Source: Candidatus Hydrogenedentota bacterium (GTDB lineage: Bacteria; Hydrogenedentota; Hydrogenedentia; Hydrogenedentales; JAEUWI01). Taken from it: a stretch of 64,000 bases of DNA. The notes beneath the pieces are model-generated. The model saw only the letters and a program-made list of their open reading frames with translations, ran no database searches and was not told the DNA's origin. The stretch lies in the NCBI GenBank assembly GCA_019637335.1, contig JAHBVV010000004.1, forward strand, positions 268,471 through 332,470. The letters run 5' to 3'. Positions 35,101 to 42,638 of the stretch are shown here, piece by piece. Within the stretch, counting starts at the first letter, position 1. Each line of letters begins with the position of its first letter. The translations under genes and the position numbers were made by a program.

Positions 35101-35158
35101 CAACCGGCCCACAAAACAGAAGCAGCGCGGCCCAGGCCGCAAGCGAATGAACGCGCAT
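32108..35158 (-). CDS. Heparinase II/III-like polysaccharide lyase
   Basis: A 1016-residue exported protein. Signal peptide MRVHSLAAWAALLLFCGPVAA; an alpha-toroid domain (~80-400) with a Cys-x2-Cys insertion (CPQCGKAIY...CPVDG) that may bind zinc, and NHWTWRNHVIPAAHYLGRAY; then the heparinase II/III beta-sandwich with GGHGHYDRLHFELF and the HNTVTV motif, whose Tyr and His are the catalytic base candidates in this fold. It should cut uronic-acid-containing polysaccharides by beta-elimination. ATG 35158 has GGAG 8 bases upstream; the frame is open to 35218. The neighbouring sulfatase on the same strand, 174 bases downstream, suggests a sulfated substrate. Confidence 0.85.
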   Translation of the reverse strand: MRVHSLAAWAALLLFCGPVAAELLPTKVRAPQYPLKTQRMLLSDADIALAREQVARYETAKGIADTIVKRADAWLAWDDAALRALVPTADVPRAFNVGTAGCPQCGKAIYEKGGTYPWIIDPKKPFQVTCPVDGSTYPSNDYAAYYAGGLNDRTLLTGDYPDDGWGWAGPDGHRYWFVAYANHWTWRNHVIPAAHYLGRAYVLTGNRDYARKAAVLLDRIAEVYPNMDYHTQSRYGQMQAANGARYEGKIVNLIWETGVLTMMAEAYDYVWDAIDDTTVAGKTGEQVRANIEANLLEEGIDAYFSGKARGNFGMHQKALVYVGLARQYGKQDEWFEGLLNDAGDNYRMTGLNYALYNLVYRDGAPYETAPGYNFSWVVNLTTVAEALTRAGYDVYGIPKMRRLYDAVLDVVNVGKHTPSVGDSGSVYGGLVGLDPFVYQSAWRAYGDPRYRDHLQSFGAVGEAGIRRFESLFAPIVEAGEPASTPVRSRLLDGYGMAILNNPANTVSLALYYGYAGGHGHYDRLHFELFANDQVMMPDLGYPDFMNAYVPGIFSWSKNTIAHNTVTVNAQRQLVNKPGTVHLFADAGFARALDIDAAATYPETDTYRRRMMLIDLDGARSYAVDCFTVAGADSAQHDYSLHGPPGTFAAVDGEWSDPAPGTLAGPDVPVGYLYDEPEIAGADYTGSYANYRGSGFQHLEKVQRLTGGAAAGVWRHERDADARIRIDLLAPDAEILRAEAQVSPITHTQRLTYLIARRTGDALASRFVSVIEPHRESPAIQSRRLLPGDGVALEVRWALPGGESGRDLVLINTEGGVMRREAEGVETDAPMALVRFAGEGAPRYWMAAGSYLRIGDERIEQTPGIAGAVTRVEPESGRVHVALDGAAADLSVAGGGIVHFENAYRRAAHPVASVEATAEGAVITVADDLRVGRIRVAVAREDGLATATGLAFAPVYDGTYAAHEDFSAFVPLRAVKGGVALFAEPGDVAAGFVAGEDAWIVNAGPGDRVEVTPVRFR

Positions 35159-35553
35159 GATACATCTCCAGGAAGAAACGCCCTCCGGCATCAACGCCGC
35201 AAGAAGCAATGGAAACACCGTATGCCATACCCTATTCCATTATCAATCGAATCAAGACCCAGCCAGGTCTCCACGCCCCAGCCGCCATGTTCGTCCACAG
35301 TGCGCGCGACCGGCTGTATCCAGGTCTTCCACAGACCCTGCCTCCCACTTCCGTCGGTTACCGAAGAAAGCAGCCTCCGGCCTTCGATCCGGGGGGCTTT
35401 TCTGTATACTGGAAAATGTGGGTCTGAAAAACTCTTCCGGAGCCGGGCGTCCGCGGGTCGAGAATTGTCCTTTTTGGCGTGCGGCAATCGTCGATCACCA
35501 GACCTATCCGTACGTTCCCGTAGAACCGATCACGAACACCGAAGGAGCCACAA
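35159..35553. other. Intergenic region between the lyase and BNR genes
   Basis: About 395 bases between divergent genes with no convincing coding region. A TATACT -10-like hexamer at 35405-35410 faces the BNR gene but has only a poor -35 (TTCGAT, 16-base spacing). An imperfect hairpin (about 35369-35402) precedes it. Nothing else recognised. Confidence 0.4.
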
Positions 35554-36741
35554 ATGAGTACGGTACGAGTACTTGTCGGTACGAAAAAGGGCGGTTTCAT
35601 TCTCACATCGGATGGCAAACGCGGGACCTGGGACGTCAGCGGCCCGCATTTTGCCGGTTGGGAGATCTACCACATGAAGGGATCGCCCGCCGATCCGAAC
35701 CGGATTTATGTTTCGCAGACCAGCGGCTGGTTTGGCCAGATTATCCAGCGCTCGGATGACGGCGGCAAGTCCTGGTTCCAGCCCGGGACGCCCCCCGGGG
35801 AGCCGGCGACGACGCCGGATGGAATGCCCATGGGCGAAAGCAACAAATTCGCCTATGACACCTCCGAAAAGACGGGAAAACCCCTTACGACACACCAGTG
35901 GTACGATGGAACCCAACACCCATGGGAATTTAAACGTGTCTGGCATGTGGAACCGTCACTGACGGATCCCGAAACGGTCTATGCCGGCGTCGAGGACGCC
36001 GCGCTGTTCCGCTCGACGGATGGCGGCGTTTCGTGGCAAGAGCTGGCGGGCCTGCGGGGCCACCCTTCCGGGGAGAATTGGACGCCGGGCGCCGGTGGAA
36101 TGGGGCTCCACACCATTCTGCTCGATCCCACGAATCCCAATCGGATTTTCGGGGCCATATCCGCGGCCGGCGCCTTCCGAAGCGACGACGGCGGCGCGAC
36201 CTGGAAAACCATTACGAACGGCTTGAGCTCGCTCTACATCCCCGACCCCAACGCCGAGGTGGGGCATTGCATCCACCGCATGGCGCTGCATCCGGCGCGG
36301 CCCGATGTCCTCTTCATGCAAAAACACTGGGACGTTATGCGCAGCGACGACGCCGGCGACAACTGGTACGAAATCAGCGGCAATCTACCGTCGGATTTTG
36401 GATTTCCCATTGAAGTGCATGCCCACGAACCCGACACGGTCTACGTGGTGCCAATCAAGAGCGACTCCGAGCACTATCCGCCGGAAGGAAAGCTTCGCGT
36501 GTACCGTTCCAAAACCGGCGGCAACGAGTGGGAGGCGCTGACCAAGGGGTTGCCCCAGGAGAATTGTTATGTGAACATCCTGCGGGATGCGATGTCGGTG
36601 GATACGCTCGACCCGTGTGGCGTCTACTTCGGCACCACGGGCGGCCAGGTATTCGCTTCGGCCGATTCGGGTGATAGCTGGACCCCCATCGTCAGCCATC
36701 TGCCGTCCGTCTTATCGGTCGAAGCCCAGGTGCTTCCGTAA
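35554..36741 (+). CDS. BNR/YVTN beta-propeller protein (sialidase-like)
   Basis: A 395-residue protein without signal peptide, built of repeated Asp-box blades: [32 protein letters not shown] and ADSGDSW. It starts [12 protein letters not shown], the usual opening of this WD40/YVTN/BNR group. These proteins are annotated as glycosyl hydrolases, yet the catalytic set of sialidases is not evident and several are thought to be binding scaffolds. GGAG is 6 bases before the ATG. The next two genes encode a MoaD-like carrier and a MoeZ-like activating enzyme, a grouping I recall from other genomes, which suggests a shared sulfur-transfer or conjugation job. Confidence 0.8.
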   Translation: MSTVRVLVGTKKGGFILTSDGKRGTWDVSGPHFAGWEIYHMKGSPADPNRIYVSQTSGWFGQIIQRSDDGGKSWFQPGTPPGEPATTPDGMPMGESNKFAYDTSEKTGKPLTTHQWYDGTQHPWEFKRVWHVEPSLTDPETVYAGVEDAALFRSTDGGVSWQELAGLRGHPSGENWTPGAGGMGLHTILLDPTNPNRIFGAISAAGAFRSDDGGATWKTITNGLSSLYIPDPNAEVGHCIHRMALHPARPDVLFMQKHWDVMRSDDAGDNWYEISGNLPSDFGFPIEVHAHEPDTVYVVPIKSDSEHYPPEGKLRVYRSKTGGNEWEALTKGLPQENCYVNILRDAMSVDTLDPCGVYFGTTGGQVFASADSGDSWTPIVSHLPSVLSVEAQVLP

Positions 36742-36901
36742 GCCAGGAGTTGCATAGACGCAACAAGCCCCTCATGCGGTGGTCGGCTGATACAGTTCAG
36801 GGCTATGGCGATCTAGTAAACATGCTGACGGCCGTCATCCCCGTGAAAGGGCCTGTTGATTTACTATTTACGTCCTACTGTACGGAAATAAGAGCGTATC
36901 C
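36742..36901. other. Gene-free start of the BNR-MoaD spacer
   Basis: The spacer between the BNR and MoaD-like genes is 304 bases. This first part shows no gene, hairpin or promoter that I can support; the rest is the inverted-repeat element listed next. Confidence 0.4.
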
Positions 36902-36985
36902 GTCATCCCCGCGCAAGCGGGGATCCAGAAACGCGAACGCACAAACCGACGAGACCCGCTGGATTCCCGCTTTCGCGGGAATGAC
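36902..36985. repeat. Extragenic inverted-repeat element
   Basis: An 84-base imperfect palindrome whose outer arms read GTCATCCCCGCGCAAGCGGG and CCCGCTTTCGCGGGAATGAC, continuing inward as GATCCAG and CTGGATT. This GTCATTCCCGC/CTGGATTCC element is a well-known mobile intergenic repeat in many Gram-negative genomes. It sits between the BNR and MoaD-like genes. Confidence 0.85.
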
Positions 36986-37045
36986 GTCCTGGAAAAATTT
37001 CAATGCCTTTTGATGAATTCGAGACGTTGGAACCACGGTGATATT

Positions 37046-37351
37046 ATGAGCCATCAAATTCGCGTCATCCTGCCCGCCCACCTGAAGACGCTGGCAAGCA
37101 TTGAGGGCGAAGTCACGCTTGATCTGGATGGCGAGGTGACGCAGCGCGCGGTGCTCGATGCGCTCGAGGACCGCTTCCCCATGCTCAGGGGGACCATCCG
37201 GGACCACGTAACCCGGAAACGCAGGGCCTTTGTGCGGTTCTACGCCTGCAATCAAGACCTGTCCCACGACGCGCCGGATTCACTTCTCCCGGAAGCCATT
37301 GCGACGGGTGCGGAACCCTTTCTCGTCGTGGGCTCGATGGCGGGCGGATAG
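37046..37351 (+). CDS. MoaD/ThiS-family ubiquitin-like sulfur carrier
   Basis: A 101-residue protein with the ubiquitin-like pattern (IRVILPAHLKTLASIEGEVTLD cut at the turn, TQRAVLDALEDRFPML) and a C-terminal Gly-Gly (GSMAGG), the residue pair that is adenylated and turned into a thiocarboxylate. It is a little longer than classical MoaD (81-90). The ThiF/MoeB-type enzyme that would activate it begins 10 bases after its stop. ATG 37046 is chosen by family alignment; the ribosome-binding site is weak. Confidence 0.85.
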   Translation: MSHQIRVILPAHLKTLASIEGEVTLDLDGEVTQRAVLDALEDRFPMLRGTIRDHVTRKRRAFVRFYACNQDLSHDAPDSLLPEAIATGAEPFLVVGSMAGG

Positions 37352-37361
37352 GAACACGGCC

Positions 37362-38528
37362 ATGTCTCCAAACAATCCGCCAGACTTGTCTGCCCCGGAG
37401 ATCGCCCGCTATAGCAGGCATTTGATCATGCCGGAAGTCGCCATGGACGGGCAACGGAAGCTGAAGGCCGCGAAGGTGCTGATTGTCGGCGCGGGGGGAT
37501 TGGGTTCGCCCGCGGCCCTGTACCTAGCCGCGGCCGGGGTTGGGCGGTTGGGGCTGGTGGATTTCGACGACGTGGAACTCTCGAATCTGCAGCGCCAGAT
37601 CCTGCACGGAACCCGGAATGTCGGCCGCCGAAAGACGGACTCGGGAATCGAGCGGATCCGGGATATAAACCCCGAGATCGAAGTCGATGCGCATGATACG
37701 CGCCTGACCAGTGACAATGCGCTCGACATCATCCGGCCCTACGACATGGTGATCGACGGCACGGACAATTTTCCGACGCGCTATCTGGTGAATGACGCCT
37801 GCGTGCTATTGGGCAAACCCAGCATCTACGGGTCCATCTTCCGGTTCGACGGGCAGGCATCCGTTTTTAAACCGCCGGACGGCCCATGCTACCGCTGCCT
37901 CTTTGAAGAGCCGCCTCCGCCCGGGGTGGTTCCCAGTTGCGCCGAGGGCGGTGTACTCGGCATTCTGCCCGGCGTCATCGGTTGCATCCAGGCGACGGAG
38001 GCCATCAAGCTGATCCTCGGAAAAGGCACGACGCTGATCGGGCGCCTGCTGCTGTACGACGCGCTCGATATGCGGTTCCGCGAGGTGAAGATCGCGCGCA
38101 ACCCGGAATGTGTCGTTTGCGGCGAAAACCCCTCCCTCACCAAGCTCATCGACTATTCATGGTTTTGCGGCATCCGGGGCGAAGAAGCGCCGGCCGGGGA
38201 TACGGATGCGCAACAAGAAACAACCGTCCAAGAAATGAAGGCGCGGCTGGACCGGGGGGACGACTTCGACATCCTGGACGTGCGCAATCCCGAGGAGTGG
38301 CAAATCTGCCGTATCGACGGGGCCATCCTCATACCCGTCGGCGAACTTCCCGCGCGGCTGGACGAGCTCGATCCGGCCCGCGAAATTCTGGTCCATTGTA
38401 AATCGGGCGTTCGCAGCGCAAAGGCCGTTGGCATCCTGCGCGAAGCAGGCTTCCAAAACGTATCCAACGTCCGTGGCGGGATCCAGGAATGGGCCCGAAG
38501 AATCGATCCGTCCATGCCCCTATACTGA
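37362..38528 (+). CDS. moeZ: MoeB/ThiF-type adenylyltransferase with C-terminal rhodanese domain (MoeZ-like)
   Basis: A 388-residue two-domain enzyme. Residues 1-260 are an E1-like adenylyltransferase: RYSRHLIMPEV, the nucleotide loop VLIVGAGGLGSPAALYLA, DNFPTRYLVND, and the CVVCG half of the zinc site. Residues ~285-388 are a rhodanese domain with active-site loop CKSGVRS (Cys346). Such MoeZ/MOCS3 proteins adenylate the C-terminal glycine of a MoaD/ThiS-type protein and pass sulfur to it. The partner is encoded directly upstream. AGGA lies 9 bases before ATG 37362. Physiological target (molybdopterin, thiamine, tRNA, amino acid) not determined. Confidence 0.9.
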   Translation: MSPNNPPDLSAPEIARYSRHLIMPEVAMDGQRKLKAAKVLIVGAGGLGSPAALYLAAAGVGRLGLVDFDDVELSNLQRQILHGTRNVGRRKTDSGIERIRDINPEIEVDAHDTRLTSDNALDIIRPYDMVIDGTDNFPTRYLVNDACVLLGKPSIYGSIFRFDGQASVFKPPDGPCYRCLFEEPPPPGVVPSCAEGGVLGILPGVIGCIQATEAIKLILGKGTTLIGRLLLYDALDMRFREVKIARNPECVVCGENPSLTKLIDYSWFCGIRGEEAPAGDTDAQQETTVQEMKARLDRGDDFDILDVRNPEEWQICRIDGAILIPVGELPARLDELDPAREILVHCKSGVRSAKAVGILREAGFQNVSNVRGGIQEWARRIDPSMPLY

Positions 38529-38572
38529 TCCGGTAGCGGCGCGGATGCTATTCGAGGTCGGGACCAAGCGCT

Positions 38573-38827
38573 TCACCGGCCCCGCTTTTGCCTTCCCAGT
38601 TTCACAATATCGTCCACAACAAACGGAACGCCCTCTCCACGATCCAGTTGCTCTATCCCGATGGCCAGGTCGCGGCGCAGCCGCTCCAATTTCAAGGTCT
38701 CACCCTCTTTCCGCTCTTTGAGGAGTCTAAGCCCATCGCGGTACACCTCCTCAGGCGATTCGTAAAGCCCGGAAGCGACCTGTGCCTTCACGAATTCGTC
38801 GAGTCCTTTGGGCAATATCAATTCCAT
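38573..38827 (-). CDS. ParD/CC2985-family antitoxin-like protein, apparently orphan
   Basis: An 84-residue protein with a ribbon-helix-helix N-terminus (MELILPKGLDEFVKAQVASG) followed by YESPEEVYRDGLRLLKER, the standard ParD pattern. The C-terminal arm that would bind a ParE toxin is present. No toxin gene follows: only 44 bases separate its stop from the convergent MoeZ-like gene, and nothing ParE-like lies upstream. Start set at 38827, where GGAG is 8 bases away; Met at 38833 is too close to the same GGAG. Confidence 0.75.
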   Translation of the reverse strand: MELILPKGLDEFVKAQVASGLYESPEEVYRDGLRLLKERKEGETLKLERLRRDLAIGIEQLDRGEGVPFVVDDIVKLGRQKRGR

Positions 38828-38961
38828 GCGCATATCTCCGTGACTAACCGGTAGAAAGGTGCGGCTCTTTTCCAATGTCGTTTGTCGATCCCATTAATGC
38901 ACGAAGTCGTCCCGAAGGTTGTCCGGGAGGGATCGGGGCAATCGCTTGCCGCGCGAGGCTC

Positions 38962-38991
38962 TTGGACCATGCCACGCCCATGCGGTAGAAT
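38962..38991 (+). promoter_or_regulatory. Sigma-70 promoter of metG
   Basis: TTGGAC (38962-38967) and TAGAAT (38986-38991), 18 bases apart, 51 bases before the metG start. Confidence 0.6.
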
Positions 38992-39042
38992 ACGGGGCTT
39001 GCTACCCCAATCCACACCATCAGGAAACAGGCCCAAATTATC

Positions 39043-40785
39043 ATGGCTTCTGAACATAACTATACCCGCACCCTGGTTACCAGCGCGTTGCCCTATGCGA
39101 ATGGCCACATCCACCTGGGCCACATCGCCGGCGCCTACCTGCCGGCCGATATCTACGTCCGCTACAAGCGCCTCCGGGGCGAAAAGGTCCTCTATATCGG
39201 CGGTTCCGACGAGTACGGCGTTCCCATCACGCTCACCGCGCTCAAGGAGGGCATCTCCCCCCGCGAGGTCATCGACCGCTATCACGAGGCCAACAAGGCC
39301 GCCTTTGCGCGCCTGGGCATCTCCTACGACATCTACGGGCGCACCTCCTGGGACCTCCACGCCGACACCACCCAGCAGTTCTTCACGAAACTCCACGAGG
39401 GCGGCTATATCCACCAGGAAGACATCGAGCTGTGGTATTCGGAACAATCCGACCGTTTCCTCCCGGATCGCTACGTCCGCGGGGCCTGCCCGAAGTGCGG
39501 TTATGAGGACGCCAACGGCGACGAGTGCGAAAGCTGCGGCGCCCAGTACCCGCCCCACGACCTCGTGAATCCGCGCGCCAACATCCCCGGGGACAGCTCC
39601 ACGCCGGTGCTCAAAAACTCGCGCCACTGGTTCCTCGATCTGCCCAAATTCCAGGCCAGCCTCAAGGAATGGCTCGACACCCACCCCGAATGGCGCGCCA
39701 ACGTCAAGGGCATCGCCCACAGCTGGGTGGATGACCTCCGCACCCGCTGCATCACCCGCGACACGGACTGGGGCGTCCCCATCCCGCTCGATGCGCCCGA
39801 GGCGCAGGGCAAGCGTATCTACGTCTGGTTCGACGCCCCCATCGGCTACGTCACCAACACCCGCCAGTGGGGCATCGAGGTGAAAAACGACCCGAAGGCC
39901 TGGGAAGCCTGGTGGAAAGGGCCGGACTCCCGCCTGGTCCACTTCATCGGCAAGGACAACATCCCCTTCCACGCCGTCATCTTCCCCGCCATGCTCCAGG
40001 GCCAGGGCGATTTCATCGCCGCGGACAATGTCGTCGGCAATGAATACCTCAACATCTTCAACCGCCAGACCGGCAAGTCCGAAAAAGGCTCCAAGTCCCG
40101 CGGCAACATGATTTCCGTCAAGTGGGCGCTCGACCAGTTCGACCCCGACGTCATCCGCTACTACCTCTGCGCGAATGCCCCGGAATCGAAGGACGCCGAT
40201 TTCGACTGGGACGACTTTATGCAGCGCTACAACGGCGAACTGTGCGATGTGGTCGGCAATTTCGTCCACCGCTCCCTCACCATGACCGTCAAGAACTTCG
40301 ACGGCCACGTGCCGCACCCGGGCGCGCTGGACGAGGACGACCGCGCCATGCTCGAAGCCATTCCCGCCGGCCTCAACGCCGTGGCCGAATCCCTGGAAGG
40401 CTTCCGGTTCCGCCAGGCCCTCGAGCGCTTCATCGACATCGGCCGCAAGGCCAACGTCTATTTCGACGCCAAGGCCCCCTGGACCACCCGCAAGACCGAC
40501 ATGGAGCGGACCGCGACCACCCTCTACGTTTGCTGCCAGATTGTCCACGGACTCTGCTACGCCATGGCCCCCTTCCTCCCCGGCGGCGCCGCAAAACTCG
40601 CCGGCATCCTCAACATCGCGCTGCCCCAGGGCGGGCCCGACGGCGGAACCGATGCCTGGATCCAGGCCAACGAGGACCTGCCCGCCGGCGCGCCGCTGAA
40701 CGCCCCCGAGGTCCTCTTTCCCAAGCTCGACAAGGACCGGATCGCCGAACTCGCGGACCTCCACCTCAACGGCCAGGCCTTCTGA
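39043..40785 (+). CDS. metG: Methionyl-tRNA synthetase
   Basis: A 580-residue class I synthetase. The HIGH motif is HLGH at 24-27 after TSALPYANGHI, the KMSKS motif is KGSKS at 348-352 followed by RGN, and the zinc knuckle is CPKCG...CESCG at about 149-167. It charges initiator and elongator tRNA with methionine. The protein ends after the anticodon-binding helical domain and lacks the C-terminal tRNA-binding (OB-fold) extension found in longer MetRS forms; that is a normal variant. A promoter lies 51 bases upstream. This is the only obvious housekeeping gene in the region. Confidence 0.96.
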   Translation: MASEHNYTRTLVTSALPYANGHIHLGHIAGAYLPADIYVRYKRLRGEKVLYIGGSDEYGVPITLTALKEGISPREVIDRYHEANKAAFARLGISYDIYGRTSWDLHADTTQQFFTKLHEGGYIHQEDIELWYSEQSDRFLPDRYVRGACPKCGYEDANGDECESCGAQYPPHDLVNPRANIPGDSSTPVLKNSRHWFLDLPKFQASLKEWLDTHPEWRANVKGIAHSWVDDLRTRCITRDTDWGVPIPLDAPEAQGKRIYVWFDAPIGYVTNTRQWGIEVKNDPKAWEAWWKGPDSRLVHFIGKDNIPFHAVIFPAMLQGQGDFIAADNVVGNEYLNIFNRQTGKSEKGSKSRGNMISVKWALDQFDPDVIRYYLCANAPESKDADFDWDDFMQRYNGELCDVVGNFVHRSLTMTVKNFDGHVPHPGALDEDDRAMLEAIPAGLNAVAESLEGFRFRQALERFIDIGRKANVYFDAKAPWTTRKTDMERTATTLYVCCQIVHGLCYAMAPFLPGGAAKLAGILNIALPQGGPDGGTDAWIQANEDLPAGAPLNAPEVLFPKLDKDRIAELADLHLNGQAF

Positions 40786-41200
40786 ACAAGATGATAAATG
40801 ACACGTTGGCCGTACGAAGTGGCGCCAGCACTTTATCGTCATGCCGCAACTCTACGGCGAGAGTGCGCAAGGCTGGGAGCGCAGGCGTCCCCGCCTGCAA
40901 TGCACCGAAGGTGCATGGCGTGTCTGCAGTAACGGCACAAGTGATCGGGCAGACAATTCGGCCTGGACACCACCACCAAAAAGATTCCCGCCTTCGGCGC
41001 GTTGCGGGCGGGCCGTCCACCACGGCGCAGCTTCGACCCGCGCTCCCATTGATCCGCACTTCCATTGCGGCGCATCTTTGTGTCGCAGAGGAGTCAACCC
41101 AACTTCATTCCACTGAAGCCTTACGATGATTTTTCTCTGGCGCAAGGCCCTGTGATTTCTGTATGATCCCCGCCATTCTGGGTTGAGGAGTTCCGGATCG
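40786..41200. repeat. Gene-free spacer with a dispersed GCAGGCGTCCCCGCCTGC element
   Basis: About 415 bases without a convincing gene. At about 40876-40925 stand the palindrome-like GCAGGCGTCCCCGCCTGC and TGCACCGAAGGTGCA, an arrangement matching the intergenic elements at 18.7-18.85 kb and 46.5-47.0 kb (compact inverted repeats separated by a few bases). A TATGAT hexamer near 41162 may be a -10 for the next gene, without a good -35. Confidence 0.6.
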
Positions 41201-42433
41201 ATGACAGCACATACAGGGTTGGATGCGGCGCGCCTGCAGTCGCTGGCCACCACCTATCGCGATGGTTTGTTGAACGACACCGTGCCTTTCTGGCTGCGCC
41301 ACGGATTCGATCGCGATTATGGCGGTATCATGACCTGCCTCAACCGGGACGGCGCAGTCATCGACACCGACAAGGGCCTCTGGCAACAGGGTCGCTTCAC
41401 CTGGCTCCTTTCGACACTCCTCCACGACATCGAGGACCGCACGGAATGGCGCGCCGCCGCCGCCTCAACCGCCGAGTTCATGGAGCGCGCGGGCTACGAT
41501 CCGGACGACCACATGTATTTCCTCGCCACGCGCGAAGGAAAGCCTCTCCGCAAGCGCCGCTACGTCTTCACCGAGTCCTTCGCCGCCATCGCGCTGGCCG
41601 CCTGGGCCCGCGTTTCCGGCGATGAAGGCCCCCGCGATCGCGCGATCGAGCACTACCAGCGCTTCGTCGATTTCAACGAGACGCCCGGCTGGATCAAGCC
41701 CAAGATGGAGCCCGGCACACGCCCCTGCCAGGGTATGGGCCCCCACATGATCCGCATCAACACCGCCCAGGTCCTCCGGGACACGATCGGGTATGAAAGC
41801 GCAAACGCCGACATCGACTTCGCGATCGACGCCATCGACCGCAACTTCGTGAACCGGGAGTGGAAAGCGGTCCTCGAAACCGCCACGCCGGAGGGCGATC
41901 TCATCGACCACTTCGACGGGCGCCTACTCAACCCCGGACACGCCATTGAAGCCGCGTGGTTCATCCTGCACGAGGCGTGGATCCGCGACAACGACCCCCG
42001 CCTTGTCGAACTGGGGTGCACCATGCTCGACTGGATGTGGGAGCGCGGCTGGGACAGCGAACATGGCGGCATCCGCTACTTCTGCGACGTCAAGGGCCTG
42101 CCCGTCCAGGAATACTGGCACGACATGAAGTTCTGGTGGCCGCAAAACGAAACCATCATCGCCACCCTGCTCGCCTGGGCCCTGACCGGCGACGAAAAAT
42201 ACGCCCGGATGCACACCCAGATACACGACTGGGCCCACGCCCACTTCCCGGATCCCGAATTCGGCGAGTGGTTCGGTTACCTCCACCGCGACGGACGCCT
42301 CTCCGTCCCCCTCAAGGGCAATATCTGGAAAGGCCCCTTCCACATCCCCCGGATGCAGTGGTTCTGCTGGCGCCTCTGCGAGCGGCTCCTCGAACACCAG
42401 CAAGGCGGCCCCCTCACCCCCCTGCGCTACTGA
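41201..42433 (+). CDS. AGE-family sugar epimerase/isomerase
   Basis: A 410-residue (alpha/alpha)6-barrel protein of the N-acylglucosamine 2-epimerase family: WLRHGFDRDYGGIMTCLNRDG near the start, KGLWQQGRFTWL, NPGHAIEAAWFILHEA, and KFWWPQNETIIATLLA. The His and Glu residues in these motifs line the active site in characterised AGE and cellobiose-2-epimerase members. It would interconvert C2 epimers of a free sugar or N-acyl sugar released by the glycan-degrading enzymes encoded nearby; cytoplasmic, no signal peptide. GAGGAG stands 10 bases before ATG 41201. Confidence 0.88.
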   Translation: MTAHTGLDAARLQSLATTYRDGLLNDTVPFWLRHGFDRDYGGIMTCLNRDGAVIDTDKGLWQQGRFTWLLSTLLHDIEDRTEWRAAAASTAEFMERAGYDPDDHMYFLATREGKPLRKRRYVFTESFAAIALAAWARVSGDEGPRDRAIEHYQRFVDFNETPGWIKPKMEPGTRPCQGMGPHMIRINTAQVLRDTIGYESANADIDFAIDAIDRNFVNREWKAVLETATPEGDLIDHFDGRLLNPGHAIEAAWFILHEAWIRDNDPRLVELGCTMLDWMWERGWDSEHGGIRYFCDVKGLPVQEYWHDMKFWWPQNETIIATLLAWALTGDEKYARMHTQIHDWAHAHFPDPEFGEWFGYLHRDGRLSVPLKGNIWKGPFHIPRMQWFCWRLCERLLEHQQGGPLTPLRY

Positions 42434-42638
42434 AACCCGGCGGAAACGCGGGGAAACAGGTGTTCCTGTCTGCGTAACGCTTCGGCCGTCTGACGTGGAT
42501 CGCGCACCCGCATCACGATTCGGAATCTTCCAGGGCGTCGCCTATATGCCGGTTCAGGGGACGCCTTCCCGCCCGCGAAAGCGCGCCGAAACCGGAGCCA
42601 CCGCCAGGGCGCGGAAACGCCAGACGCCGCCCCACGGA

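Noticed and set aside
32522-35557. 1011-codon open frame on the plus strand
   Set aside because: It lies wholly antisense to the heparinase-like gene, is extremely rich in Arg, His, Pro and Val, and has no start signal. It is a by-product of GC-rich codon use.
36902-36985. Insertion sequence or transposon end
   Set aside because: It is a stand-alone 84-base inverted repeat of the common GTCATTCCCGC type, with no transposase gene or target duplication.
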